Source: an uncultured Acetatifactor sp.
GTDB lineage: Bacteria; Bacillota; Clostridia; Lachnospirales; Lachnospiraceae
Reading direction: 5' to 3'
Assembly (NCBI GenBank): GCA_910577035.1
Contig: CAJTKW010000047.1
Location: 1 to 31,253, forward strand
Length of the DNA: 31,253 nucleotides
The notes below the pieces were generated by a model, which was given only the letters and a program-made list of their open reading frames with translations, was not told the DNA's origin and ran no database searches. Shown piece by piece: positions 1 through 7,608 of the stretch (the stretch's first letter is position 1; each line of letters begins with the position of its first letter). Both the position numbers and the translations under genes were made by a program.

Positions 1-18
1 TTTACCTATTGACATTTC

Positions 19-723
19 TTAGCTGGACTTTTCTTTCAAGATCCTGCGCTTCCATTCCGTAATGCGCCTTACGATCAATTCCTCAAGCTCCTTCCAGGGC
101 ATCAGCAGATCCTCCGCCTTCGACAGACGGGGATATTCTTCAGAGAACTCCCAGGCAGGCACAAAAGCATACTTCTTTTTAATATAGTGCTCCGCCTGCC
201 GGTCAAAGGCTTCCTCCGTGAAAATCCTGCCCTCAAACATGGGAGCGGCAAGAAGCCCGTCCTGCCCCGCATATTCCCCGCAGCATTTATCCCGGTCCGG
301 AAACAGCCTGAAATAATGGGGCGCCGGCATGAAAGCATGCTTGCCCGGCTGGACATACAGGATCGCATGAGTCCCTTCCCATTCCGTCTCCCCCTCCAGC
401 AGATTATTCAGGAATTTACCGTGAAAGCTGCCCAGAACCCCCACTATCCTGCCCTCACTGTCAATCTTCACAAACACATGCTCCAGGTCGTATAAATGCT
501 GAATGTCAAAGTCGTAGTAAAAGGCATATTCGATAACCGACTCCCCCGGCTCCATCTGAATCCGCAATTTGCTGGAAACGCTTTGTACCGCCGCCCCGGA
601 TGCCGGGCCCGCTGTATACACCGTGTACCCCACACCCTGAATGTCAAAGGGCTCCGCCCTGTCAAATCTTACATGTGGAACATATCTCTCCGCCAGCTTC
701 CGGTCTTCTCCCGGCTCTCCCAT
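19..723 (-). CDS. Hypothetical Vps62/NPP1-like beta-sandwich protein, last gene of the glycan operon
   Basis: A 234-residue protein with no signal peptide or membrane segment, so probably cytoplasmic. I do not recognise a named family with certainty. Three stretches recall the fold shared by Vps62/DUF946 and necrosis-inducing (NPP1/NLP) proteins: YDLEH followed by hydrophobic-charged alternation (residues 78-88), SFHGKF (99-104), and HAILYVQPGKHAF (119-131), the last resembling the 'PVVYvArGSHA' segment of Vps62-type proteins. The acidic/histidine residues D79, E81, H82, H100 and H129 could form a metal or ligand site, as they do in NLPs; that is inference. The start is supported by a GGGGAGAAGG ribosome site. 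It lies 38 bp after the upstream toroid gene and is probably co-transcribed with the alpha-mannosidase. The tail is basic (RRITEWKRRILKEKSS). A role in carbohydrate binding or cleavage is possible but unproven. Confidence 0.72.
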   Translation of the reverse strand: MGEPGEDRKLAERYVPHVRFDRAEPFDIQGVGYTVYTAGPASGAAVQSVSSKLRIQMEPGESVIEYAFYYDFDIQHLYDLEHVFVKIDSEGRIVGVLGSFHGKFLNNLLEGETEWEGTHAILYVQPGKHAFMPAPHYFRLFPDRDKCCGEYAGQDGLLAAPMFEGRIFTEEAFDRQAEHYIKKKYAFVPAWEFSEEYPRLSKAEDLLMPWKELEELIVRRITEWKRRILKEKSS

Positions 724-761
724 TCAGCCTTCTCCCCTTCCGTACTAACCTTCCTGTTTCC

Positions 762-2468
762 CTAGCTTCTCCTGTTCCTGATTGCAATGGTATGGTCAAA
801 TCCCGTATAATCCGTGAGATACAGGGTTGCCGCCCCTGCCGTCTTTGCCTCGCTGTCTTCCTTGCCCTCCGTGAAATGATGTGCTCCAAAGCAAGGGCCG
901 ACAATCAGGGCATCGCTGCCGTTCCCCACCTCCACAAAGCCCTTCTTCAGCACCACTGTCTCGCTGCCCGTCAGGGGCAGATCCATATATTCGTTTGTCA
1001 TCAGTTCCACACCGGTAAAGGCCAGCTCAATCCGCCAGGGCGCCCCTTCCACGCCGGAGGTCCTGACCCTGACATCCACACCGCTTTCTACTTCCCTGAC
1101 CCAGACGTCAATCTGCATGTCAGGCCCTGTTTTCCGCTCCCGGGAGGCATTATCCATCTTCCACCAGTCATTTGTTTCCGGCTTTTGGGCAAAGGGCAGA
1201 TAGTACCAGCCCCTCATGACCTGGGACAAATGATATTCCCCCTCCGACAGCCTCTCCATGTTCTCGCTTTTAAACGCCCGGTGCTCGCAAAAGCTTCCGG
1301 CCACCTTCATCTCCAGTTTCATGGTGCCGTTATGAAGGTAGAAGAAATTGGACTTGCCCCCCATCACCGTATAGGTAAAGCGTCCCTGCTGCCCTCTGGC
1401 AATCTGAGATTCCTGATAAAAGCTGCGGAAATCCGGCCGGACATAGCTTCCCTCAGCCTCCAGGCTGCGGTACTTCGGCTCCAGCATATACCAGATCAGG
1501 AAATCCGGAGAAGAAATGTTCTTTCGATCCACCATCTCAAAAATGGAATTACACATCTGCAGGAATTCGGGAATATGGTACTTCATTCCCATCCTCAGAT
1601 ACTCCATGTAATAATCCTTGGGATACACCAGCCTGTCCTTGTCAAAACGGGTGGAATTGGCAGTAAATACACTGTCGTCCGGCTCCCAGTAGGTAAGCAT
1701 CATTTTCAGATTGCGCAGGGCATTCTCCTCATAAGAGCAATCCCCTGTGGCCTCAGACAGCATAATCATGGCATCGTTATTGACACGGTTGTAGTTGCCC
1801 GCGGACTTCTCCGCAAATTCCCCGTCCCCGTTGCAGTCAATCCCTTCCTTCAAATAGGTAAACGCCGCCTGCTCCATCTCCCTGCTGTCAAACATCCTGC
1901 CGCAGGTCATCAGCACGGAGGCAATGGCCCAGCGGTGGTTTGGAGTGTGGAAACCGCCGGCCAGCATCCCGGAAGCCCCTGCGCGGACAATCCCTTCTAT
2001 CTGCTCCAGAATCTTCCTCTCCCCATCGGGCAAAGCACCCCTGTTCCCACTGTGAACCGGTTTCAGGCCTCCTTCCTTTCCGGGCGGGGTAAATTCCCCT
2101 GCTTTCCCTGCCAGATACTGGTATACGGGAAGCAGCTTTTTGATACAGAAAGCCGTGTCCGGCGCAGAGAAAAAGTTGCAGGTGATATAATCAAACAGCC
2201 CGTTTTCATGCTGCACCCTGCGTATATACTCCAGCCCCAGCAAAATGCTGTCCAGCACCCCCGCATCGTGATAAAAGGCCGTATCCTCATTGCAATACGC
2301 CGCCGTCATGGACGCCGCCCGGTAGATGGAGAACTTGGCCTGCACAATCCCCGTGGGATCGGCAAACCCGCCGTATCTGGGGCTTTCCCTGTCCAGAACC
2401 TGAATCTGCAGGGACCTTGCCACCCGGTTCTCCGTATCCGCAATCATTTTCCGATAATGTCTTTCCAT
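762..2468 (-). CDS. Putative (alpha/alpha)-toroid glycan-degrading enzyme, family unassigned
   Basis: A 568-residue protein without a signal peptide. The first 370 or so residues look like repeated helical hairpins of an (alpha/alpha)n toroid, and the last 200 are beta-rich, an architecture common to heparinase-type lyases and several toroid glycosidases. Conserved-looking blocks are NFFSAPDTAF (98-107), TPNHRW (175-180) and DGEFAEKSAGNYNRVN (215-230). I associate these with uncharacterised toroid proteins in sugar loci of Paenibacillus and Bacteroidetes. H178, E220, Y226 and N230 are plausible active-site residues, by inference only. The start is set by an AGGAGAGG site. The gene begins 30 bp after the GH38 gene ends, so it is operonic. 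It may be a uronate-acting hydrolase or lyase; a CAZy family cannot be given from the sequence alone. Confidence 0.78.
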   Translation of the reverse strand: MERHYRKMIADTENRVARSLQIQVLDRESPRYGGFADPTGIVQAKFSIYRAASMTAAYCNEDTAFYHDAGVLDSILLGLEYIRRVQHENGLFDYITCNFFSAPDTAFCIKKLLPVYQYLAGKAGEFTPPGKEGGLKPVHSGNRGALPDGERKILEQIEGIVRAGASGMLAGGFHTPNHRWAIASVLMTCGRMFDSREMEQAAFTYLKEGIDCNGDGEFAEKSAGNYNRVNNDAMIMLSEATGDCSYEENALRNLKMMLTYWEPDDSVFTANSTRFDKDRLVYPKDYYMEYLRMGMKYHIPEFLQMCNSIFEMVDRKNISSPDFLIWYMLEPKYRSLEAEGSYVRPDFRSFYQESQIARGQQGRFTYTVMGGKSNFFYLHNGTMKLEMKVAGSFCEHRAFKSENMERLSEGEYHLSQVMRGWYYLPFAQKPETNDWWKMDNASRERKTGPDMQIDVWVREVESGVDVRVRTSGVEGAPWRIELAFTGVELMTNEYMDLPLTGSETVVLKKGFVEVGNGSDALIVGPCFGAHHFTEGKEDSEAKTAGAATLYLTDYTGFDHTIAIRNRRS

Positions 2469-2498
2469 CTTCCTCTCCTTTTACCCGCACATCACGAT

Positions 2499-5400
2499 TT
2501 ATAAAATTTCCAACAAAATTGTCTTGATCTCAAAGGCCCGGAAGCTTAAGCACAGTCTGTTGTCCTGTATCTCCAGCTCCGCCTCCGGCTCTTCCAGCAT
2601 GTTGCAGGCATACGCCCGCTTTACGGCCCCCGCAGGCAGGGTCAGCCGCGTAACCCCCGCGCACCCCCTGGACTCATACAGCCTCAGCACCACACCGTCT
2701 TCCCTGTCGAAGGCCGGCTTACAGGTCTCCAGCACTGCATGGCCGCCTTCCAGGGAAAAGAAGGATACGGCGTTTTCCACTGTCTCCCGTCCCTGCGCAC
2801 CGGCCCCTGCCACAGTGACCTCCACATTGCACTCGTAAGCCTCCTCCGGCACCCGGCTGTCCGCAAAGGGACCGTGAAAAGGCAGGATGGCATAAGTAAA
2901 ACGGTGCTCTCCCCTGTCCGCTGTCATGTCCGGCAGCACCGGAGCCCGAAGCAGCGTCAGGGAAAGCCTGCTGTCTTCCGCCGACAGTCCGTATTTGCAG
3001 TCGTTTAGCACGGCAAAGCCGTTCTCCCCGTCCGTCAGCACCGCATATTTGTGGTGGCAGGTCTCATACAGATCCTGCTCGTACCGCCTGGACTTATGGG
3101 TGGGACGTCTGATATATCCAAACTGGATTTCCTCCAGCGCTTCTTTCGTGTAGACCGTGGTGGGAAAGTCCGTCTTCAGGATCCGATGCCTTTCCTGCCA
3201 GTGGATCTTCGTCTCAAAATCAATTCGCGGGCTGTGGGCAGTAAACCGAATCCTCTGCACAGCCGTGAAATACTGCTCTTTTCGCTCTACCGTAACCGTA
3301 AGGCCGCCCGCCCAATCACGCACCGCCTGCCTCGTACAGCTGCCTGTCAGTGCTTCCGGTGCCTGCCCGTACATCCTGCCCAGCTCCCAGGCGTCATAGT
3401 CCACGTTTACGTCCCGGTACAGCTTCCACTCATTCAAAGGCTCCTTCGCGTACTCATACCCGGTCTCTTTCAGGATCAGACTGACAATCCGCCCTCTCCC
3501 GTCAATCTCCGCCCGGTAAAAAGCATTGTCGTACACAAGGCCCTCCCCGCCGGAATTCTCCTCCGCCGGCGGCATCTCTCTTGCACCCCCTCCGGCCTGG
3601 CCTGCTCTCAGTGTCACATACCCGCATGGCGGCAGGCTTATGCCCTGCCAGCGGCGCTCCCACCCCAAAGAGTTAAAAACCGCCCTATGCTCGTCTTGCG
3701 CATCGATGATCCGCTCCCCGGCACCAGCCCGGCCGGAAACCGATCCCGCGGAATCAGGCAGCTTCCTGCCCGCCAGCTCCCCCAGAAGCTCCGCCGCCAG
3801 CTCCCGGCTCTCCCGCTCCGTATACTCCAGGGCTTCCAGAGCCTCCTCGTTCACCCGCTGTATGGAAGATCCCGGGAGAATGTCATGGAATTCCTGCACC
3901 AGCAGCGTCTTCCAGAGCTCATCCAGCTTTTCCAGCACCGGCTTCTCCCGGACAGGATCCTGCCGGCCCCCGGCCAGCCGCATCAGCCCGGCCAGGAACT
4001 CCGCCTCCCGCAGGGCATACTCCGCCCTGCGGACACCCCGCTTGATCTTTGCCTGGGCCGTATAAGTCCCCCGGTGCCATGCCAGGTACAGCTCACCGTA
4101 ATAGACATTCCGGATCTTTTCCCCGGCCAGCCTGTCGAAAAAGGCTGCGGGACTCTCCATGGTACACCTGGGCGCTCCCTCCAGGTCTCTGCAGCGGGCG
4201 GCCGTTTCCACCATAATTTCCGTAGGGCCGCCGCCCCCGTCCCCGTAGCCGAAGGGAAAAAGGAAGGTATCGATCTCCTGCTTCTGGTTCCTGTCCTCCT
4301 CCCAGCGCCGCCGGAGCGTTCCGGCGTTAAAAACCTCGTTATTCTTTTTATAAATATGGGACAGAACCCTGGTACCGTCAATCCCCTCCCACCAGAATAT
4401 ATTGTAGGGAAAAGGCTCGCTTTCCGGATCGCTGCGCAGCAGCTTCTGTGTGGCGAAATAAGGCACTCTGCATCCCGCCATAATCTGCGGCAGCGCCCCG
4501 GTAAAGCCAAAAGTATCCGGGAGCCACGCCACCCTGCTATCGGCGCCAAACTCCTCCCGGAACCACCTTTTCCCTATTACAAATTGCCGGATCAGGCTCT
4601 CGCCCCCGGCCAGATTGGTGTCACTCTCCACATATAAGCCGCCCTCCGGCAGGAACCGGCCTTCCCCGGCAAGCTCCTTCACCCGTGCAAACAGCTCAGG
4701 ATAATATTCCTTCAGATTCTCCAGAACGGTAGGCGAACACAGAAGGAACTTGTAATCCGGATACCGCTCCATGAGCCGGATCTGGTTGGAATAGGTCCTG
4801 GCCGACTTACGCTTTGTCTCCTCATGGGTCCAGAGCCATGCCAGGTCAATATGGGACTGGCCGAATACGGTATACTCCGGCACGGTGTCCCCGTTATGCT
4901 TCGCCAGCAGCGGGCGAAGAAGCTCTCCCGCCTTTCGGATGCTCTCGGTCCGCAGAGGCTCTTCCGCCTCAAAATCCGCCGCAAGGGTAAACTCCCGCAG
5001 CGCATCCCCTATTTTCATGGTCCGCAGGTCACTGTCGGGCATGGCCTTCCAAAGCTCATATAAGGTATGGTAATCCGCATAGACCGCAAATAGATCCTCC
5101 CGAAATATTCCGAAATGGCTGTCTGCCACCGTACACTGACATTCCGGCGGTTCCGGCACGGGTACGGAATCCCTGCTGCAAATACCGCCGCTCTCCGCCC
5201 GCACACCATGCCCTGCATACACCTCGGCATAGATTTCAAACCGCTGTCCCCGGACCGCCCTGTCCGTCAGCTCTACCATGGAATGCTGTTTATCAATGGA
5301 ACCTGCCGCTTTTCCGTTCACAAACACCAGCATTTCCGGTCCTGCCCCGATGTGGAGCATTATCCGCTTTCCTTCCGCCGCCTCCGGCAGAACCGCTTCT

Positions 5401-5609
5401 GTACGGAACCACCCGTATTCCCATTTCCTTCCCCAGGAGGAGCCGCCGGGAAAGGGCCGGAAGGTCTGCTTCTTCGCCTGCTCCAGGGTCATCTGCTCAA
5501 AAGTGGTAAACCCGGAAAGCGCAAGCCGGGCAAGGGGCGTGTACAGATTCTCCCCAAACGCCCCGTCCCATATTTTCAGACGCTCATCCCACTGTCTTCC
5601 CAGCTTCAT
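2499..5609 (-). CDS. GH38 alpha-mannosidase, cytoplasmic
   Basis: A 1036-residue retaining alpha-mannosidase that releases alpha-linked mannose from oligosaccharides. GH38 signatures are clear: GQSHIDLAWLW (250-260) carries the zinc-binding His253 and Asp255, YVESDTNLAGGESL lies at 326-339, and WLPDTFGFTG (362-371) contains the catalytic nucleophile Asp365 in the family's DTFGF context. Residues up to about 240 form the N-terminal domain, followed by the catalytic barrel, a helical domain around 510-610 and a long beta-sandwich C-terminus. Length matches bacterial GH38 enzymes. There is no signal peptide, so it acts on imported sugar. Its ATG overlaps the stop of the HAD-GH105 gene as ATGA, indicating translational coupling, and it has its own AGGAGG five bases upstream. 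Confidence 0.95.
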   Translation of the reverse strand: MKLGRQWDERLKIWDGAFGENLYTPLARLALSGFTTFEQMTLEQAKKQTFRPFPGGSSWGRKWEYGWFRTEAVLPEAAEGKRIMLHIGAGPEMLVFVNGKAAGSIDKQHSMVELTDRAVRGQRFEIYAEVYAGHGVRAESGGICSRDSVPVPEPPECQCTVADSHFGIFREDLFAVYADYHTLYELWKAMPDSDLRTMKIGDALREFTLAADFEAEEPLRTESIRKAGELLRPLLAKHNGDTVPEYTVFGQSHIDLAWLWTHEETKRKSARTYSNQIRLMERYPDYKFLLCSPTVLENLKEYYPELFARVKELAGEGRFLPEGGLYVESDTNLAGGESLIRQFVIGKRWFREEFGADSRVAWLPDTFGFTGALPQIMAGCRVPYFATQKLLRSDPESEPFPYNIFWWEGIDGTRVLSHIYKKNNEVFNAGTLRRRWEEDRNQKQEIDTFLFPFGYGDGGGGPTEIMVETAARCRDLEGAPRCTMESPAAFFDRLAGEKIRNVYYGELYLAWHRGTYTAQAKIKRGVRRAEYALREAEFLAGLMRLAGGRQDPVREKPVLEKLDELWKTLLVQEFHDILPGSSIQRVNEEALEALEYTERESRELAAELLGELAGRKLPDSAGSVSGRAGAGERIIDAQDEHRAVFNSLGWERRWQGISLPPCGYVTLRAGQAGGGAREMPPAEENSGGEGLVYDNAFYRAEIDGRGRIVSLILKETGYEYAKEPLNEWKLYRDVNVDYDAWELGRMYGQAPEALTGSCTRQAVRDWAGGLTVTVERKEQYFTAVQRIRFTAHSPRIDFETKIHWQERHRILKTDFPTTVYTKEALEEIQFGYIRRPTHKSRRYEQDLYETCHHKYAVLTDGENGFAVLNDCKYGLSAEDSRLSLTLLRAPVLPDMTADRGEHRFTYAILPFHGPFADSRVPEEAYECNVEVTVAGAGAQGRETVENAVSFFSLEGGHAVLETCKPAFDREDGVVLRLYESRGCAGVTRLTLPAGAVKRAYACNMLEEPEAELEIQDNRLCLSFRAFEIKTILLEIL

Positions 5610-7228
5610 ATTTCCCTCCTGTATTCCATCAAAAACAACATTGCCAGAGCCTGCCCGTACGGCATGGGCTTCAACTCGATCCCCTTATAGAAATCCCTGG
5701 AGGTACGGCCCATGGGCGTACCGTAAGACACCTGATTCACCACACCTTCCTCTGAAATACAGTTCAATATGGGCTCCACGGCCCTGCATGCCGCCTCCCG
5801 ATAAGACGGATCCACCAGTCCGTCTTTCACTGCCTTTAAGATCCCGTAAGCAAAGCCGCAGGTAGCACTGGCCTCCAGATAGGAATCCTCATCGTCTACC
5901 AGGGTGTGCCACATACCTCCCTGGTCCTGATATTTACAAAGGCTGTCGATCTGGGCCCTGAGGGTATTCACCAGAGTCCTCCGCACCGCTCCCCCGCAGC
6001 TGCTTATGGAAAGGAATTCCGGTATGGCCATGGTAATCCAGCAGTTTCCCCTTCCCCAGAAAGCGCCTGCGAAATTATTCTTCTCCCGGAAAGTCCAGCC
6101 GTGATACCACAGGCCGCTTACCTTGTCACTCAAATACTTCTGGTGCAGCAGGAACTGGTACTCTGCCTCCTCCTCCATTTCCCTGTTTCCCAGGATACGT
6201 CCCATATTGGCCAGGAACAGCACCGTCATATACAACGTATCGTCCCACAGCTCCTCCGCATTCACGGAATCCGAGGTCTGATGCTGGAAACCGCCCTCCT
6301 CCGTCCGGGGAAAGGATTCCATGATCCGCTCTGCCGCCTCCACACAGGGCCGCATATATTTGTCCTCCCCGGTATACTCCGCCAGAAACGACATCGCCAG
6401 ATAAGGGGTCACCGTATTCACATTCAGGGCCGGGAACCCAATCCCGATCTGCCGGTCGTAATACCTCCGCAGAGTCTCCAGGCAGCTTTCGTTTTTCTCA
6501 TATTGGAAAAGCTTCCACAGCCCGTACAGGCCTACGCCCTGCGTCCACTCCCAGTATTTGTATCTGGAAATATCGTCCCCTGCCAGATTGTTGCTCTGCA
6601 TATTCCGTAAAAAGGTATCGTCCGGCTCATAGAGAATCTGCGAAAAAGCTTCCGTCATCTTCTCTATCTTCCCGGTCACTCTGCGGATCATCTCCCGCCT
6701 GGCCCCGCACTGCTCCTCCAGCCTGTGGATCAGTCCTATAAGCTCCTCCGGTGTCTTTACCGTATAATCCGGCTGCCAGTCCGGCTCCTCCACCCGGTGA
6801 AAATACCTGGGAGACCAGTCCAGCCAGACAGAGGTGATGCCGTAGCGGTTGGCTCCCGCCACATCCTTTTTCAGATTGTTGCCGATCATGACGATAAAAG
6901 GCTTATCTCCTTCCTTTAATCCCATTTTCTCCATGGCCGTATCAAACATGGAGCGGGCAGGCTTCTGTTCGCCCACCGCCTCGGACACAATCCATTCCTC
7001 GAAGCAATACCCCAGGCCGTTTTCCCTGTAGACATTCTGAAAGGATTCCCATTCACCGTCCGCCACCAGGGCAATACGGTAGCCTTCCTCCTTCAGCTGT
7101 TTCAGGACTTCCCCTGCCCCCGGAATAAACCCGGCCGTGGTGACGATCCCCCTCTCGTCAAACACCTGGGTGCTTTCATCGATAATGGTATCTCCGCTGT
7201 CCGTGAAAATTATCAGGTTCTTACTCAT
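5606..7228 (-). CDS. Fusion of HAD-like hydrolase and GH88/GH105 unsaturated uronyl hydrolase
   Basis: A 540-residue two-domain protein, first gene of the leftward operon. Residues 1-175 are HAD-superfamily: motif I FTDSGDT (8-14, nucleophile Asp10, but the usual +2 Asp is Gly12), conserved Lys89 in GEQKP, and motif IV IGNNLKKD (115-122) where GNN replaces GD. Residues 185-540 resemble YteR/YesR-type (alpha/alpha)6 unsaturated uronyl hydrolases: ELWDDTLYM (326-334, candidate catalytic Asp329/Asp330), FWGRGNCW (390-397) and a late SYLEAS-ATCGFAYG segment. GH88/105 enzymes hydrate the 4,5-double bond left by polysaccharide lyases and release the unsaturated sugar. The start is supported by GGAGG five bases upstream. 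There is no signal peptide. The HAD substrate is unknown; a sugar phosphate is possible. Confidence 0.9.
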   Translation of the reverse strand: MSKNLIIFTDSGDTIIDESTQVFDERGIVTTAGFIPGAGEVLKQLKEEGYRIALVADGEWESFQNVYRENGLGYCFEEWIVSEAVGEQKPARSMFDTAMEKMGLKEGDKPFIVMIGNNLKKDVAGANRYGITSVWLDWSPRYFHRVEEPDWQPDYTVKTPEELIGLIHRLEEQCGARREMIRRVTGKIEKMTEAFSQILYEPDDTFLRNMQSNNLAGDDISRYKYWEWTQGVGLYGLWKLFQYEKNESCLETLRRYYDRQIGIGFPALNVNTVTPYLAMSFLAEYTGEDKYMRPCVEAAERIMESFPRTEEGGFQHQTSDSVNAEELWDDTLYMTVLFLANMGRILGNREMEEEAEYQFLLHQKYLSDKVSGLWYHGWTFREKNNFAGAFWGRGNCWITMAIPEFLSISSCGGAVRRTLVNTLRAQIDSLCKYQDQGGMWHTLVDDEDSYLEASATCGFAYGILKAVKDGLVDPSYREAACRAVEPILNCISEEGVVNQVSYGTPMGRTSRDFYKGIELKPMPYGQALAMLFLMEYRREI

Positions 7229-7271
7229 GATTCCCTCCAGCCTCCCGCTTTCACACCTGTGTTGTAAATCT

Positions 7272-7299
7272 GTGATAAGGCAAGTGTATCAAAGGTCAA
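7272..7299 (-). promoter_or_regulatory. Possible weak promoter for leftward glycosidase operon
   Basis: On the minus strand TTGACC (7294-7299) is followed after 16 bp by TATCAC (7272-7277), about 45 bp before the HAD-GH105 start. The -10 is poor (4 of 6), which would fit an activator-dependent promoter. No better sigma-A promoter was seen nearby. Confidence 0.3.
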
Positions 7300-7410
7300 C
7301 CTTCTTTTCCACGCATCTCTTGTTTTTTTTGCCATAACATTGCATATTTTGCTTTCACTGGTAACGTTTTATTTGCTTTTTGCATTATTTTCACAAATTT
7401 GTTTTCCTCA

Positions 7411-7431
7411 TATTGTATAACTTGTACAATA
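7411..7431. promoter_or_regulatory. Inverted repeat, candidate operator
   Basis: TATTGTA (7411-7417) and TACAATA (7425-7431) form a perfect 7-bp inverted repeat around a 7-bp centre. It sits between the two divergent operons, about 50 bp upstream of the importer -35. TTGTA...TACAA half-sites recall operators of GntR-type sugar regulators; the binding protein is unknown. Confidence 0.45.
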
Positions 7432-7478
7432 ACAGAAAAATAATTACGCAAACTTCACACATTTTTTGCATGTAAGGG

Positions 7479-7507
7479 TTGACTTTTGGATAGGCGATTG
7501 CTATACT
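7479..7507 (+). promoter_or_regulatory. Sigma-A promoter of the importer operon
   Basis: TTGACT (7479-7484), 17-bp spacer, TATACT (7502-7507), with a TGn extended -10 element (7499-7501). Transcription should begin near 7514, leaving a leader of about 95 nt before the substrate-binding protein, whose AAGGAGG site is at 7594-7600. Confidence 0.85.
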
Positions 7508-7608
7508 AGTATCAAAGGGAACACATTTGCATTTTTACTTTGTCGAAAAAACGTAATATTTGACAAAACGATGATTGTTTCCCCGAATTTATTAAGGAGG
7601 ATATAGTT

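Larger units (their letters stand above)
7229..7608. promoter_or_regulatory. Divergent control region between glycosidase operon and importer operon
   Basis: A 380-bp AT-rich gap with no credible coding sequence. It carries the rightward importer promoter (7479-7507), a possible weak leftward promoter (7272-7299), a 7+7 bp inverted repeat (7411-7431), several TTTGC/TTTGCA words (near 7325, 7349, 7372, 7379, 7464, 7525) and a 10-bp direct repeat GTATCAAAGG (7286-7295 and 7509-7518). The layout suggests joint control of both operons, probably by an AraC- or GntR/LacI-type regulator. No good CcpA cre site was found. Confidence 0.7.

Noticed and set aside
600..2504. 634-codon open frame on the plus strand
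   Set aside because: It lies antisense to the toroid protein gene, is rich in Pro, His, Leu and Arg with no recognisable domain, and has no ribosome site. It is a shadow of codon bias.
3051..4637. 528-codon open frame on the plus strand
   Set aside because: Antisense to the clear GH38 alpha-mannosidase; its composition is typical of a shadow frame.
7355..7370. Possible CcpA cre site in the divergent region
   Set aside because: The TGGTAACGTTTT core resembles cre, but about three conserved positions, including the 3' CA, are wrong.
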